From the NCBI RefSeq assembly GCF_030812995.1, contig NZ_JAUSTT010000005.1, positions 62,001-126,000 of the forward strand: 64,000 nt of DNA. Reading direction: 5' to 3'. Source of the DNA: Bacillus chungangensis. Its GTDB lineage: Bacteria > Bacillota > Bacilli > Bacillales > Bacillaceae_C. Position 1 is the first letter of the stretch, and each line of letters starts with the position of its first letter. Below the pieces are notes generated by a model that was not told the origin of the DNA, did no database searches, and was given only the letters and a program-made list of their open reading frames with translations. This document shows, one piece after another, positions 19,621-29,079 of the stretch. The translations under genes and the position numbers were made by a program.

Positions 19621-20502
19621 TCATAACAAACGGAGAATATAGTTATTTAAAATACTCACTTCACGGAAACCCGCCTTACGATAAAGTTTGATCGCCTTTT
19701 CATTGTTAATGTGAACACAAATATATGTCTTATCAATCTGAAGCTTGTGAAAGAAATAATGCAAAGCACCATGTAAAAGCTCTGTTCCAATGCCTTTCTT
19801 TCTCGCATCTTGTGAAACTGCAATGTATTCTATATTGCCCTCTTTAAATTCAGAACTACCCTCTACATATACATATCCAAGCATTCGCTTCTCTTCAATT
19901 ATTATAAATAGCTTATGCTCATCACCTAATCTTCGAATAACTGCTTCCCCGTTATAATACGTATCTGGAAATACAGTATCATGCAAGTTAATAAAATCAG
20001 CATAGTAGTCAGCAGTAATTTCTTGTAAACGATGTTTCGGTTTATGGACAAAAGAGGAACGTTCCGCTTTTAGAATCGCATGTGTTCCCTTTTGCTCTGC
20101 ATTCAGTTTTTTCATCCATTTTTGAGCGCTTTGATTCTCTTCATGATAAAACCCATAAAAAGTATGAACTGAGCCATTCAATTTGGACATGCTTGTGTCC
20201 CATAGATTTTCAGCGATTTGCAGCCAATCTTCTTGTCTATTAATAAAAGGCCCCCATATCTCTGCTTCCGCTTCTTCCGTATCAACATCAAATCCAAGTG
20301 CCCCAATCATTTTTCCATCTTTATAGGCAACAGCGAATGAACGATCTAAATCATCATCAGAAAAGTTAGTGGTTAAAGTATTAGCAATTTCAGACGCTTT
20401 CTCCCCACAATAACCAACATGATGCTGCTTGTCCGTATTCAACTCTGCAATAAATGCAGCCAATGCGCCGACATCTACAGGCTGTTGATAAATGATGCTC
20501 AT
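19621..20502 (-). CDS. GNAT-family N-acetyltransferase (two-domain)
   Basis: A 293-residue protein with a well-formed GNAT domain in its C-terminal half: YIAVSQDARKKGIGTELLHG carries the acetyl-CoA-binding R/Q-x-x-G-x-G/A loop (QDARKKGIG), followed by ICVHINNEKAIKLYRKAGF. The N-terminal half (residues 1-140) resembles a second, degenerate GNAT fold. AAAGGGGGAAATGATAC precedes the ATG. The acceptor is not predictable. It is a single gene on the minus strand. Confidence 0.82.
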   Translation of the reverse strand: MSIIYQQPVDVGALAAFIAELNTDKQHHVGYCGEKASEIANTLTTNFSDDDLDRSFAVAYKDGKMIGALGFDVDTEEAEAEIWGPFINRQEDWLQIAENLWDTSMSKLNGSVHTFYGFYHEENQSAQKWMKKLNAEQKGTHAILKAERSSFVHKPKHRLQEITADYYADFINLHDTVFPDTYYNGEAVIRRLGDEHKLFIIIEEKRMLGYVYVEGSSEFKEGNIEYIAVSQDARKKGIGTELLHGALHYFFHKLQIDKTYICVHINNEKAIKLYRKAGFREVSILNNYILRLL

Positions 20503-20621
20503 GTATCATTTCCCCCTTTCATATAGTGATCTTACATTTTTATAGCCTATTATATCAAATAGAATGTTGACTAGATATAACCGTAAACCTGTTACAGCGG
20601 GCGCTCTCGTTTCATTTATTG

Positions 20622-20652
20622 ATAAAAAGGAACAGCTTCGAACTGTTCCTTT
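20622..20652 (-). terminator. Terminator after the secreted protease gene
   Basis: AAAGGAACAG (20626-20635, minus-strand right arm) and CTGTTCCTTT (20643-20652) form a ten-pair stem with a seven-base loop, followed on the minus strand by TTTTTATC. Confidence 0.85.
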
Positions 20653-20658
20653 CAAATA

Positions 20659-21927
20659 TTATCTAATAATAGTAGAGATGCCTAAACTTGAATTGATTTC
20701 GCCAATTTGTGAATAGGTTGTATTATAACCGCCTCCCCTGCCTTTTGTGATGCCAATATATTTATAATCTGCGTATATGGTTCCTCCACTGTCTCCGTTT
20801 GTAGAGGTAACGGACGCCCCTCTTAGATTATTAAATTGAACGCCATTAATTCTATATGAAACATTTTTACTTTTTAGCTCCCCGCATTGAGCTTTGCCAG
20901 AAGCAAACCCTACTCTACATACAATTTGACCTACATTGTCAGCATTTCTTCCCTCTGATGAAGTCATTGTTCTACTGCTGCCATTAATATTAATTTTGTT
21001 GTTTGTCTTGCTTGATGATACTTTTATGATCATAGCATCTACTGCGCCTCGATATTGATAATCATATGCTGTACCTAAATAGTTGCTATTAGATTTTGAT
21101 TTGTAGTACCAGTCTTCTCCTGAGAGAAACTTTCCGTTTTCAAGGCTGCAATGTCCCGCTGTTACTAAATAATATGTTGAGCTGCTTTTAGCGGAATATC
21201 CAACACTGCAGCCTGCACCTCTTTCAGATACGATTTTTTCTCCCCCATAAGGAGACGCAAAATCTGTAGGTTCTTCGACTTCCATCACTTCAACCGGAAA
21301 TGATGAAAAATATTGGATGATTTTCTGTTCTGTAGCGTTCGTTTTATCATAAACACCAATATGAACTTTTTCATCTTTTAATTCAATAGATGTTGAAACA
21401 ATTTCTATTCCCTCTGTTAATAGGTGATCAGCTGCTTCCCAAATAGCATGAGAAAATTCGTCCAGATCTTTTTCAGAGTATTGTGCGTTTATATACTTCA
21501 CTATAGTATGATCAACAGAAAAAAGTGCTTCATTGTCTATGATGTGTTGTAGTTTATCCAATTCCTTTACCATGACAATAATATTATTTTCTTTCTGATT
21601 AATGATAATACCGGCTGGTTCGATATGATTTAACTGAAGCAGTTCTTTTAACCTCGGTACAACCTCATTCTGCATACGAAACTTTTCCTTCATCATGATT
21701 TGTTCTGCTTTTGTCAAAAGAATTCCATACTCATCTTGACTAAACTCATTTGAAGAAAGCATTCTTTCTACTGTTTTTTCATCGACAGGAAAGCCAAAAT
21801 CTTCTCTAAGCTGCAATTGTTCATAAACATCTATGTTTTGCGATGTTTCCGCATGAGCTGTATGGCCAAACATAACAACTGAAATGAATAAAATACTCAT
21901 CATGAGCATTAATCTTATTTTGTTCAT
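20659..21927 (-). CDS. Secreted S1-family serine protease (alpha-lytic / streptogrisin type) with propeptide
   Basis: A 422-residue preproenzyme. Residues 1-26 are a signal peptide (basic MNKIR start, hydrophobic core, cleavage after AHA). Residues 27 to about 225 form a propeptide of the alpha-lytic-protease kind that folds the enzyme. The catalytic domain shows His259 in TAGHCS, Asp297 in VDAMII and Ser380 in GDSGGT, plus paired cysteines (Cys240/Cys260 and Cys337/Cys348) as in streptogrisins. AAAGGAGAAA precedes the ATG. It is monocistronic with its own terminator. This type is commoner in actinomycetes than in Bacillaceae, so transfer is possible but unproven. Confidence 0.88.
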   Translation of the reverse strand: MNKIRLMLMMSILFISVVMFGHTAHAETSQNIDVYEQLQLREDFGFPVDEKTVERMLSSNEFSQDEYGILLTKAEQIMMKEKFRMQNEVVPRLKELLQLNHIEPAGIIINQKENNIIVMVKELDKLQHIIDNEALFSVDHTIVKYINAQYSEKDLDEFSHAIWEAADHLLTEGIEIVSTSIELKDEKVHIGVYDKTNATEQKIIQYFSSFPVEVMEVEEPTDFASPYGGEKIVSERGAGCSVGYSAKSSSTYYLVTAGHCSLENGKFLSGEDWYYKSKSNSNYLGTAYDYQYRGAVDAMIIKVSSSKTNNKININGSSRTMTSSEGRNADNVGQIVCRVGFASGKAQCGELKSKNVSYRINGVQFNNLRGASVTSTNGDSGGTIYADYKYIGITKGRGGGYNTTYSQIGEINSSLGISTIIR

Positions 21928-22298
21928 ACAATATTTCTCCTTTCTTTATTCAATAATTAGGATTCGCTGTAACATTTGTTCAACAAGTTCACCTCTTTCA
22001 TCGAAATGATTGATACTGCATATGTTTTTGTTATTGAAAATCGTTTGTATAGCAGACATCAGAGACTAAAGTAAAAAGGCGATAAAAAAATATGCAGCTT
22101 TTGTTTGTTTCATATTTATTGGAGAGTATATGCTCATAGCATCTTAATGTTCGGCTTTTTTCTACAACTTCTTTTTAAACAGCGGCTAACTTCATGAAAA
22201 ATAGCCCTATCTCCTCCATACAGATTGACAGGACAGCAAAAATACGTTAATCTAAACGATAATATTATGAACATCGAAATATACGGAGGATGAAATAC
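21928..22298. other. Divergent intergenic region, protease and MarR gene
   Basis: About 370 bases. On the plus strand TTGACA (22225-22230) is followed after 17 bases by a poor -10 (TAATCT, 22248-22253), a possible promoter for the MarR gene; CGTTAATCTAAACG overlaps it and could be an imperfect operator. Nothing else is clear. Confidence 0.4.
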
Positions 22299-22781
22299 TT
22301 GGTTCAATATGAGGATTTTTTAGATTTTTTACTGAATCATGCCCGTAAACTTTTTTCTCCTGAAGAATGGATTAGCATCGATCTTTCCTTATCGAAAACC
22401 GAAATATTTTGCCTTCTTTGGATGAGTAAAAATGATGAAGTGATCATGAGCGACATCGCTGGGTTTCTTGATATCCCGATGAGCACGACAACTGGAGTTG
22501 TCAATCGTCTCGTGAAAAAAGGCTATTTAGAACGATATCGCAGCGAGACAGATAGAAGAATTGTTCTCATTGCCTTAACCGAGGAAGGCCATCAGCTTGT
22601 AAAAGAAGTGAGGGCTGCTGCTGCTCATTATTTTAAGCTTGTGACTGAAATGTTGACAGAAGAGGAGAAAGTTTTCTTGCTTCAAATCTTTAAGAAAATA
22701 GTAAAACAGATAGCAGATAAGGAGCTAGAGGGCAAGAAACAAGCACCCTCACCTAAGATCAAGCATATTCCGATTCAATGA
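22299..22781 (+). CDS. MarR-family transcriptional regulator
   Basis: A 160-residue winged-helix repressor-type protein. The DNA-binding region is MSDIAGFLDIPMSTTTGVVN followed by RLVKKGYLERYRSETDRR, the canonical MarR recognition helix and wing with a D-R-R salt-bridge motif. An ATG at 22290 directly abuts GGAGG, so the in-frame TTG three codons later (22299, nine-base spacing) is the likely start. It lies 83 bases upstream of an ArsA-type ATPase gene in the same direction and probably controls it. The ligand is unknown. Confidence 0.85.
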   Translation: MVQYEDFLDFLLNHARKLFSPEEWISIDLSLSKTEIFCLLWMSKNDEVIMSDIAGFLDIPMSTTTGVVNRLVKKGYLERYRSETDRRIVLIALTEEGHQLVKEVRAAAAHYFKLVTEMLTEEEKVFLLQIFKKIVKQIADKELEGKKQAPSPKIKHIPIQ

Positions 22782-22864
22782 GAGCCTCTTCGCAGGCTTT
22801 TATTCCGATGAATATTACGATGTTCGTACTATTCGGTTAGTGAACAATTAAAGGAGGCGTTTTT

Positions 22865-24043
22865 ATGAGAATCATGCTATACACTGGCAAAGGCGGCGTT
22901 GGTAAAACAAGCATCTCAGCAGCTACTGCGCTCCAATGTGCACAGGCAGGCAAAAAAACATTAGTGATGAGCACCGATCCTGCTCACAGCTTAGGCGATT
23001 CTTTTAGTATGAAGCTGACTTCAGAACCGCAGCAAGTTGCAGAAAATCTTTGGGCGCAAGAAATTGACACCACCTACGAGATGGAAAAAGGCTGGGGAAA
23101 AATTCAATCATATATTACTCTTCTTTTCACTTCAAAAGCGGTTGACGATATTACAACGGAAGAGCTGACAATGTTTCCAGGCATGGAGGATTTAATGAGC
23201 CTGCTTCGGGTTCTGCAATATTATAAAGAAAAAATATACGATGTCATCATTATTGATTGTGCTCCAACAGGGGAAACGTTAGCGATGCTAAGCTTTCCAG
23301 ATATGCTGAGGTGGTGGATGGAAAAGCTATTCCCTATGAAGCGAAAAGCGTTAAAGGTTCTTCGACCTGTTGCACAGCCGCTTTTGGGAATTCCACTCCC
23401 AACCGATGACGTCATGGGTGAACTTGGAAATATTTTGGATCAGCTAGATGAAATGCGAAAAATCTTTTCCAATCGAGAGATTACTAGTGTACGAATCGTT
23501 GTCAATCCTGAAAAAATGGTTATTAAAGAGGCACAGCGCAGTTTTACGTATTTGAATTTATATGATTACAATGTCGATGCCATTATGGTTAATCGCTTAA
23601 TCCCTGATAGTGTTACTGATCCATATTTTCATGCATGGAAAGAAACACAGCATGAGTATAAGATCATCATTGAAGATAGCTTTCAGCCGCTACCTATCTA
23701 TTATGCACCATTATTCGATCATGAGGTGGTAGGAATAAACATGTTAAAACGGATGGGAAGCGCCCTTTTTAACAATGATGACAACCCTAGCGCTGTAAAA
23801 TTCAACTTGCGTACCCAACAAATTACAAAGGATGGCGATCATTACTGTCTTTCTCTCCATCTTCCGTTTACGGATAAACAAGATTTGTCATTAAGTCAAA
23901 AAGGAGATGAACTGATTATACGTGCTGGCTCCATAAAACGGAATATAGTACTGCCAAGAACATTGGCCCACCTTCATATTCAAGGCGCAAAGTTCGAAGA
24001 AGACAAACTTAACATACAGTTTGGAGGGATAGAACATGGATGA
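22865..24043 (+). CDS. ArsA/Get3-family ATPase with C-terminal HSP20-like domain
   Basis: A 392-residue soluble P-loop ATPase. The deviant Walker A motif GKGGVGKT spans residues 8-15, followed by STDPAHSLGDSF (switch I region), IIIDCAPTGETLAML (switch II) and a single nucleotide-binding domain. The last 80 residues (from about 312) form a beta-sandwich like the ArsA_HSP20 domain. No arsB or arsR lies nearby, so arsenite efflux is unlikely. AAAGGAGGCG precedes the ATG. The MarR gene upstream and the overlapping small gene downstream suggest a three-gene unit. Its client is unknown. Confidence 0.85.
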   Translation: MRIMLYTGKGGVGKTSISAATALQCAQAGKKTLVMSTDPAHSLGDSFSMKLTSEPQQVAENLWAQEIDTTYEMEKGWGKIQSYITLLFTSKAVDDITTEELTMFPGMEDLMSLLRVLQYYKEKIYDVIIIDCAPTGETLAMLSFPDMLRWWMEKLFPMKRKALKVLRPVAQPLLGIPLPTDDVMGELGNILDQLDEMRKIFSNREITSVRIVVNPEKMVIKEAQRSFTYLNLYDYNVDAIMVNRLIPDSVTDPYFHAWKETQHEYKIIIEDSFQPLPIYYAPLFDHEVVGINMLKRMGSALFNNDDNPSAVKFNLRTQQITKDGDHYCLSLHLPFTDKQDLSLSQKGDELIIRAGSIKRNIVLPRTLAHLHIQGAKFEEDKLNIQFGGIEHG

Positions 24044-24239
24044 AAACCTTTTAAAGAAAATGATCCGAATGAAGCTGGATTTAGGAGTAAAACTTTTAGA
24101 ATTCATGCCAAGACCTATTGAAAACACAGGAAAAATGGCGATGAGAATTTTGCAAGAGGAGCTGCAAGCTTGTCTAGATGGCACGGAACAAAACAAGCAT
24201 CAAGCTGCAAACATAACGAAGATTCCTATTGATTCGTAA
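24036..24239 (+). CDS. Small helical protein coupled to the ArsA-like ATPase
   Basis: A 67-residue, mostly helical protein (LLKKMIRMKLDLGVKLLEFM) without membrane segment or signal peptide. Its ATG overlaps the last eight bases of the ATPase gene and the GGAGGG before it lies in that gene, so translation is coupled. I do not recognise a family. A partner or client-handling subunit of the ATPase is an inference from position only. Confidence 0.7.
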   Translation: MDENLLKKMIRMKLDLGVKLLEFMPRPIENTGKMAMRILQEELQACLDGTEQNKHQAANITKIPIDS

Positions 24240-24519
24240 TCATTAAATCAGTTTGGGAGTGTAAACGAAACTGTGTAAGTAAGAGAGTGTACGGCTCTTC
24301 CTTCGCAGTATCGTTTTTTTATCGGCAGGATAGAGGAAAGCTGCCAAAAAGGAACACTCCCTAACGAAAACGCTCTATTAAAAAGTATAAAATAATTAGA
24401 AATCAATAGAAAAATGGACTCATCCAAAACTGGGCGATGGTGATGAATCAGTTATTACTTTCTGACCAGCTTAGGTTGTGAGAATTGAGCCTACATCCTT
24501 TATTGAAAACCAATCATAT

Positions 24520-25395
24520 TTAAATGGTTATATTCATATTTTCATGATTATTGATGTTGTCGCTATCATTCTGATATTTTTGTTCAGCTAGTTTCATCAA
24601 GCTTTTATCTGTATCCTCAATGTTTTTATTACTGTTCTTAATCTTACTCTCTTCATTTTTATCAACTTTGTTAGTCAACGTGCTGTCTTTGATTTTCGTG
24701 TTTACATTTTTTAAGCTGTCACCGATTATTTCATCCATTTTTTTAATGTTATCCTCTATTTTAGCGACTTTTTGTCTTTTCGCGGCAGGATTAACTCTCC
24801 TTGACTCATCCAATTTTATTTCATAGTTTAATATTCGCACCTCACCAGATAATGAAGTCTTTTGCGAAGATAAAGCTTTAACCTGTGATAATTGACTTGA
24901 AAGATATACAACACCATTCATTTTATTGATAGAGTCGTCTGTCTGCACCCAGTGAGAGGAATCGTTATCTGCAGTTTGGTTTGTGTTTTCGGTTTTCTTG
25001 CTTTTGCCTTCCATGTTAAGTGCTTTCTGCTGTTCTTCAAAATGAATTTTACTTATCTGCTCATTCACTTCTTGAATTTGTTTATCAATACTTTCCAGCT
25101 TTTCTTTAATAGATAATAAATTGCCGCCGTTTTCAAGATTTTTCTCAATAAGGGCATTTTTACTTTCCAGTAAATTTTCTTTCTGTTGGATGAGACTGTC
25201 CAACATACTGTTTTTCTTCGCTTTTCCTCCTAAAGATGTACCCATGCTATTTCCGAATATCATACCTTTGTTTACAGCTTCACGTCTTCCAGACATTCCA
25301 TTGTTATCAATAGTATTTTTGGGCAAATGATGATGAGACTGATAACTTACATTTGCTAAACCTATCTGCTGCTGCGGTGAAAAAGAAATGTACAT
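24520..25395 (-). CDS. Hypothetical coiled-coil protein
   Basis: A 291-residue hydrophilic protein, rich in K, N, E, Q and S, with no signal peptide or membrane span. Two heptad regions are visible (about residues 65-125 and 165-245), separated by a low-complexity linker; the C-terminal 40 residues are asparagine-rich. AAAGGAGAG precedes the ATG. I do not recognise the family. Such proteins in Bacillaceae include uncharacterised sporulation and cell-surface proteins, but nothing here decides it. No operon partner. Confidence 0.7.
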   Translation of the reverse strand: MYISFSPQQQIGLANVSYQSHHHLPKNTIDNNGMSGRREAVNKGMIFGNSMGTSLGGKAKKNSMLDSLIQQKENLLESKNALIEKNLENGGNLLSIKEKLESIDKQIQEVNEQISKIHFEEQQKALNMEGKSKKTENTNQTADNDSSHWVQTDDSINKMNGVVYLSSQLSQVKALSSQKTSLSGEVRILNYEIKLDESRRVNPAAKRQKVAKIEDNIKKMDEIIGDSLKNVNTKIKDSTLTNKVDKNEESKIKNSNKNIEDTDKSLMKLAEQKYQNDSDNINNHENMNITI

Positions 25396-25765
25396 ATAAA
25401 TTCTCTCCTTTCGTAATTTTAAGAGCCTTGTTTTTGGTAATCATTTGTTATATCGTCAACTATCTCCTTTATTTCATCAGATTATTGTTACAGATTGGTA
25501 ATAAAGTAATGTTTGCCACTAGAGATTAATAACACGTTTACAAGAAAGTATGGATAAAGATTCATCGTTTTTCGTTCCCTCTCCAAATTTTAAGCGACTT
25601 CATTCCAAAAAATTTACCGATTATTTCATCTAAAACCTATGTTTTAAGCCTGTAGCAGTCACGACAAATTTTTATTGGAAAACGAATTAAATAAAAAGCT
25701 GAATGCCAATAATACATCGAGAAGAACGCTGACTTCCATTTTCCCAATCGTTTCTTTTTTCCTTT
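25396..25765. other. Intergenic stretch without a gene
   Basis: About 370 AT-rich bases upstream of the coiled-coil gene, reaching the deaminase terminator. It should contain the coiled-coil gene's promoter, but no convincing boxes are seen. Confidence 0.4.
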
Positions 25766-25797
25766 AAAAAACAGCTTGGGGAGCATCCCCAAGCTGT
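25766..25797 (-). terminator. Terminator after the nucleoside deaminase gene
   Basis: ACAGCTTGGGGA (25771-25782) and TCCCCAAGCTGT (25786-25797) form a perfect 12-pair stem with a three-base loop, followed on the minus strand by six U. It begins right at the gene's stop codon. Confidence 0.92.
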
Positions 25798-25798
25798 C

Positions 25799-26257
25799 TT
25801 ATGAACGGTTTTTCTTTTCCCACATTTTAAGCGGATTCTCCTCAATCTCTTCTTCAGATAGATAAATCATTTCTATTGACCGGTCTTCCCGGTTTTTAGA
25901 AAGCTCCTCATAAATTACTTTCGACTTTCCTAAACCAACTTTTTCAGCATCTTCGATAGATGCCCAGAAATATACTTTTTTAATACCGATTTGATACATC
26001 GCTGTTAAACACATCGGGCAAGGCTCTCCACTTGCGTACATAACATAATCATGTAAATCTGCTGTTTGCAGCTTTTTTTGTGCTCTGCGAATTGCAAGCA
26101 TTTCTGCATGACCACTTACATCATAATGAAGATGAAGCTCATTTACACCCTCGGAAATGATCTCTCCGTCTTTCACAAGCACCGCCCCAAACGGCTGCCC
26201 GCCTTCTTTCACATTTTTGACCGCCAGTTTAATCGCTCGCTGCATAAATGGATCCAT
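25799..26257 (-). CDS. Nucleoside/guanine deaminase (cytidine deaminase-like fold)
   Basis: A 152-residue zinc-dependent deaminase. The zinc site is complete: HAEM (His and catalytic Glu) and PCPMC with two cysteines. The overall pattern (QPFGAVLVKDGEII, GHAEMLAIRRA, YASGEPCPMCLTAMYQIGI) is closest to GuaD-like guanine deaminases of Bacillus, but other purine or pteridine substrates are possible. I start at the ATG at 26257; a TTG one codon upstream (26260) has slightly better spacing to GGAG and cannot be excluded. It lies 49 bases after the amidase gene on the same strand and ends at a strong terminator. Confidence 0.85.
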   Translation of the reverse strand: MDPFMQRAIKLAVKNVKEGGQPFGAVLVKDGEIISEGVNELHLHYDVSGHAEMLAIRRAQKKLQTADLHDYVMYASGEPCPMCLTAMYQIGIKKVYFWASIEDAEKVGLGKSKVIYEELSKNREDRSIEMIYLSEEEIEENPLKMWEKKNRS

Positions 26258-26308
26258 CAAAACATCATCTCCATTCTATTAAATTGAAAAATTCCTATGT
26301 TTGCTTAG

Positions 26309-27814
26309 TTAAACAAGTTCACCTGAGCTTTTCATCATCGGGTTTTTCTTCATCCCTTCCCAAATATCAGCTTGTTCAATGTGTGCTGCAATCGTCAATA
26401 ATAAATCCTCTCTTCCTTTTGGTGCAACAAATTGCACCCCAAGCGGAAGCCCATCTTTTGTCACATGTGTTGGAACTGTCATAGCCGGCTGGCCAGTCAA
26501 ATTAGCGAGCTGAGTGAATGGCGTCCGCTTCAAGCTTGCCTCAAACATTTGATTAATCATCTCTGTTTGTTCTGCTGTAGACAATTCACTGATTGTTAAT
26601 AAATGCTTCCTTTGTTCCTCGTTCGGAATCAATTCTCCAACTTTAGCTGGCGGGAACGCATTTGTTGGAGTGACATAGAAATCGTATGTTTCATGGAATG
26701 CTGCCATTTGCGCTGCTGCAACATCCCATTGCTCCAAGCTTAAGACGAAATCCTTTGCACTAACGTTATGGCCAGCAACGTTTAATACCCACGTGATTAC
26801 TTCAACGTCCTCAGCTGTGATGCTGCGGCCAATCTGTTTCTCAATCGAAGCGATCATTGCGGCAATTTCCCCATTATTCATTGTAAAATAGCTATGCATG
26901 ACAGCATGTCCATCAACTGGACCATGCTTCTCTTCTACATAATGTCCTTCCGCCGCTAGCCAGTTGACCATTTTGTGGACAGCTTGCTTCGCTTCTTCAT
27001 GTACGGGTGTTCCTACTGGCGATTCAGTAGTGTAAGCAATGCGAAATTTACGCGTTGATGGTGCTTGAACAACATCTAAAAATTTCCCTTCGTACAGAGG
27101 TGTTTGATAGGCTGCTGCTTGTTGCACTGTTTGAAGCACGTCAAGCATTGCTGCACTGTCCCGTACAGTACGAGAAATAACAAAATCAATGGAGGCTCCT
27201 TGCCATTGCCGACCAACACCCGGTCCTACTGGAGTACGTCCACGTGTTGGTTTTAAACCAAAACAGCCGCAATAAGCAGAAGGAATCCGAATCGAACCAC
27301 CGCCATCACTAGCGCCAGCAACAGGTACTATCCCTGCCGCTACTGCCGCAGCAGAGCCACCGCTTGAACCGCCCGGTGTATAATCTACATTCCAAGGATT
27401 TCTCGTAGATCCATGCAATTCAGGCTCCGTTATTGCCATTAATCCAAACTCCGGTACATTCGTAAATCCGAGAAAAATAGCGCCAGCGTCTCGAAGCTTC
27501 GCAGTAAAATGAGAATCGGACTGTGCCAAGTGGTGCTGGAACAGCTTCGCTCCAGATGTCAACGGCTCTCCTGCAATCGCCTGTGAAATATTTTTTAATA
27601 GCATCGGCACTCCAGCTAACGGTCCAGAAAGCTGCTGCTCTGCTTGCTGTCTCGCTTTTTCTTCCATTACATGGATAACAGCATTCAGTTTCGGATTTAC
27701 TTCGTACAGCCTCTTAAGGGCAGCATCCACCAGTTCCTGCGGTTTTATCTCTTTCTTCTTTACCATTGAAGCTAAACCGACCGCATCATTACTCATATAT
27801 GAAAATTTTCCCAT
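26309..27814 (-). CDS. Amidase-signature family hydrolase
   Basis: A 501-residue amidase of the GatA/AS family, closest in feel to 6-aminohexanoate-cyclic-dimer hydrolase-type amidases. The Ser-cisSer-Lys triad is present: Lys in VPMLLKNIS, the glycine-rich [16 protein letters not shown] and the nucleophile in [23 protein letters not shown] precedes the ATG. No GatB or GatC lies nearby and the C-terminal half lacks the tRNA-amidotransferase pattern, so it is a catabolic or xenobiotic amidase. It may be co-transcribed with the downstream deaminase (49-base gap). Confidence 0.88.
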   Translation of the reverse strand: MGKFSYMSNDAVGLASMVKKKEIKPQELVDAALKRLYEVNPKLNAVIHVMEEKARQQAEQQLSGPLAGVPMLLKNISQAIAGEPLTSGAKLFQHHLAQSDSHFTAKLRDAGAIFLGFTNVPEFGLMAITEPELHGSTRNPWNVDYTPGGSSGGSAAAVAAGIVPVAGASDGGGSIRIPSAYCGCFGLKPTRGRTPVGPGVGRQWQGASIDFVISRTVRDSAAMLDVLQTVQQAAAYQTPLYEGKFLDVVQAPSTRKFRIAYTTESPVGTPVHEEAKQAVHKMVNWLAAEGHYVEEKHGPVDGHAVMHSYFTMNNGEIAAMIASIEKQIGRSITAEDVEVITWVLNVAGHNVSAKDFVLSLEQWDVAAAQMAAFHETYDFYVTPTNAFPPAKVGELIPNEEQRKHLLTISELSTAEQTEMINQMFEASLKRTPFTQLANLTGQPAMTVPTHVTKDGLPLGVQFVAPKGREDLLLTIAAHIEQADIWEGMKKNPMMKSSGELV

Positions 27815-28291
27815 TTTATCACCTCAATTTGTGTACTCTTTACCTAATTTCGTGACTAATTGCTAAAATCCCTGCAAAAATGATTCATACTGCTGATAAA
27901 ACCATCTTTTCGACAACAGAAAGTCATGTAATATTCTATTATAAAAAATATACCTATTTTACTATTTTAAAAATTAGGTTGTATTTTTTATTAACCAAGG
28001 CTCTTTTTCTACATACTAATAATAACAGTGAAAGGAGGGATGAGAAAAAATGTTAAGAATCATGTTTAGGCTTGGATAATCATGAATTTTTCTTACGGAA
28101 AAAATAAGAAAAAGGAGGGGTTTAAAGAATTTTTTAAATTTTGTAAAATATAATGAAATAAATGGTATAATAGATAGTTCACTACCAATATCAGCTGAAG
28201 ACAAAGATTCCCTGCTTCTTGAATGAGTTTTAGTGGTCATTTTTCATCGCCAAACTGGAACGATTATTCTGATGGAAAGGGGGAGAGCGCA
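27815..28291. other. Leader region of the sigma-factor operon
   Basis: About 475 bases between the amidase and the sigma operon. AAAGGAGGG (28031-28039) precedes a nine-codon frame (28050-28079) that could be a leader peptide. A second AGGAGGGG (near 28112-28120) has no usable start after it. TATAAT boxes occur at 28149-28154 and 28166-28171; TTGTAA (28141-28146) with 19-base spacing is the best -35 for the second. These are weak assignments. Confidence 0.35.
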
Positions 28292-28909
28292 TTGATATTT
28301 AATAAAATGGATACAGTCTGCTTGCAAGGCATCAAAAAGTTCAAAGAAAAAAACAAGGAATTGTTCGAGAACAACATTGTTCAATCTTTTCTCCAAAATG
28401 AAAAGCATCGAGTTATTTTGACTAAGGCGATTTGCAATCCAACAAAAGAAAACAATGAAGCATTAGATATTGCGTTTAAGAAATTCTACTTTTACATTAG
28501 ATTTACTTCCTTTATCTCTTCCACCTTATACTATAATGCAATCAATTTTGATAAGAGACATCGCAAAGTATTGTATCGCCATCCATTAACAGTTGATAAG
28601 CCGCTAAAAAAAGATGAAGATAGTACTTTTAAAGATTTTATCGTCGATTCTAAATCGGAAATTAAGATTGATGACATTTTAAATAGCGATCGTTTATCTG
28701 ATTACATCATTGACCCTGCACTATATCGAGCAATTGAAACCTTAACGGCGAGACAGAAACAAATCATTTTTTTAACTTATGTGAAGGGACTTACTGATAC
28801 AGAAATCGCTACTCTTCTAAACAAAACCCAACAATCAATTTCCAAAACACACCGAAAAGCACTGCAAAATATGTATCAATTTTTAAAATCTAATAAGGAG
28901 GTGAAATAA
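28292..28909 (+). CDS. sigO: Sigma-70-like factor, region-4 subunit (SigO/YvrI-like)
   Basis: A 205-residue protein whose C-terminus is a clear sigma region 4 helix-turn-helix (TARQKQIIFLTYVKGLTDTE, then IATLLNKTQQSISKTHRKAL), while the N-terminal part lacks a normal region 2. This is the build of B. subtilis SigO, which needs the separate region-2-like protein RsoA. An ATG at 28223 has no ribosome binding site; AAGGGGGAG stands six bases before the in-frame TTG at 28292. The yvrJ-like and rsoA-like genes follow directly and end at a terminator. The symbol is by similarity of layout; target promoters are unknown. Confidence 0.72.
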   Translation: MIFNKMDTVCLQGIKKFKEKNKELFENNIVQSFLQNEKHRVILTKAICNPTKENNEALDIAFKKFYFYIRFTSFISSTLYYNAINFDKRHRKVLYRHPLTVDKPLKKDEDSTFKDFIVDSKSEIKIDDILNSDRLSDYIIDPALYRAIETLTARQKQIIFLTYVKGLTDTEIATLLNKTQQSISKTHRKALQNMYQFLKSNKEVK

Positions 28910-28911
28910 AG

Positions 28912-29079
28912 ATGACTGTTGCAGAAATGCCTCAATTTATCACAATCCTAAGCAATGTTGGTTTTCCGATAGCAATAACCATTTACCTTTTTATTCGTTT
29001 TGAAAAAAAATTGGAAAAGCTAGAGGAATCCATTCACCATTTAGGTGAAACAGCAAAAAATTCAGGAAGGAATGAATAG
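28912..29079 (+). CDS. yvrJ: YvrJ-family small membrane protein
   Basis: A 55-residue protein with one hydrophobic segment containing VGFPIAITIYLFIRF, followed by a charged helix KKLEKLEESI. This is the YvrJ pattern; in B. subtilis yvrJ is associated with the sigO-rsoA system. AAGGAGGTGAAATAAAG precedes the ATG, two bases after the sigma gene's stop. Its role is not known. Confidence 0.78.
   Translation: MTVAEMPQFITILSNVGFPIAITIYLFIRFEKKLEKLEESIHHLGETAKNSGRNE

Noticed and set aside
24240-24519. Transposase remnant after the ArsA unit
   Set aside because: GTGTAAACG-like stretches looked like an insertion-sequence end, but no coding remnant or matching second end could be found.
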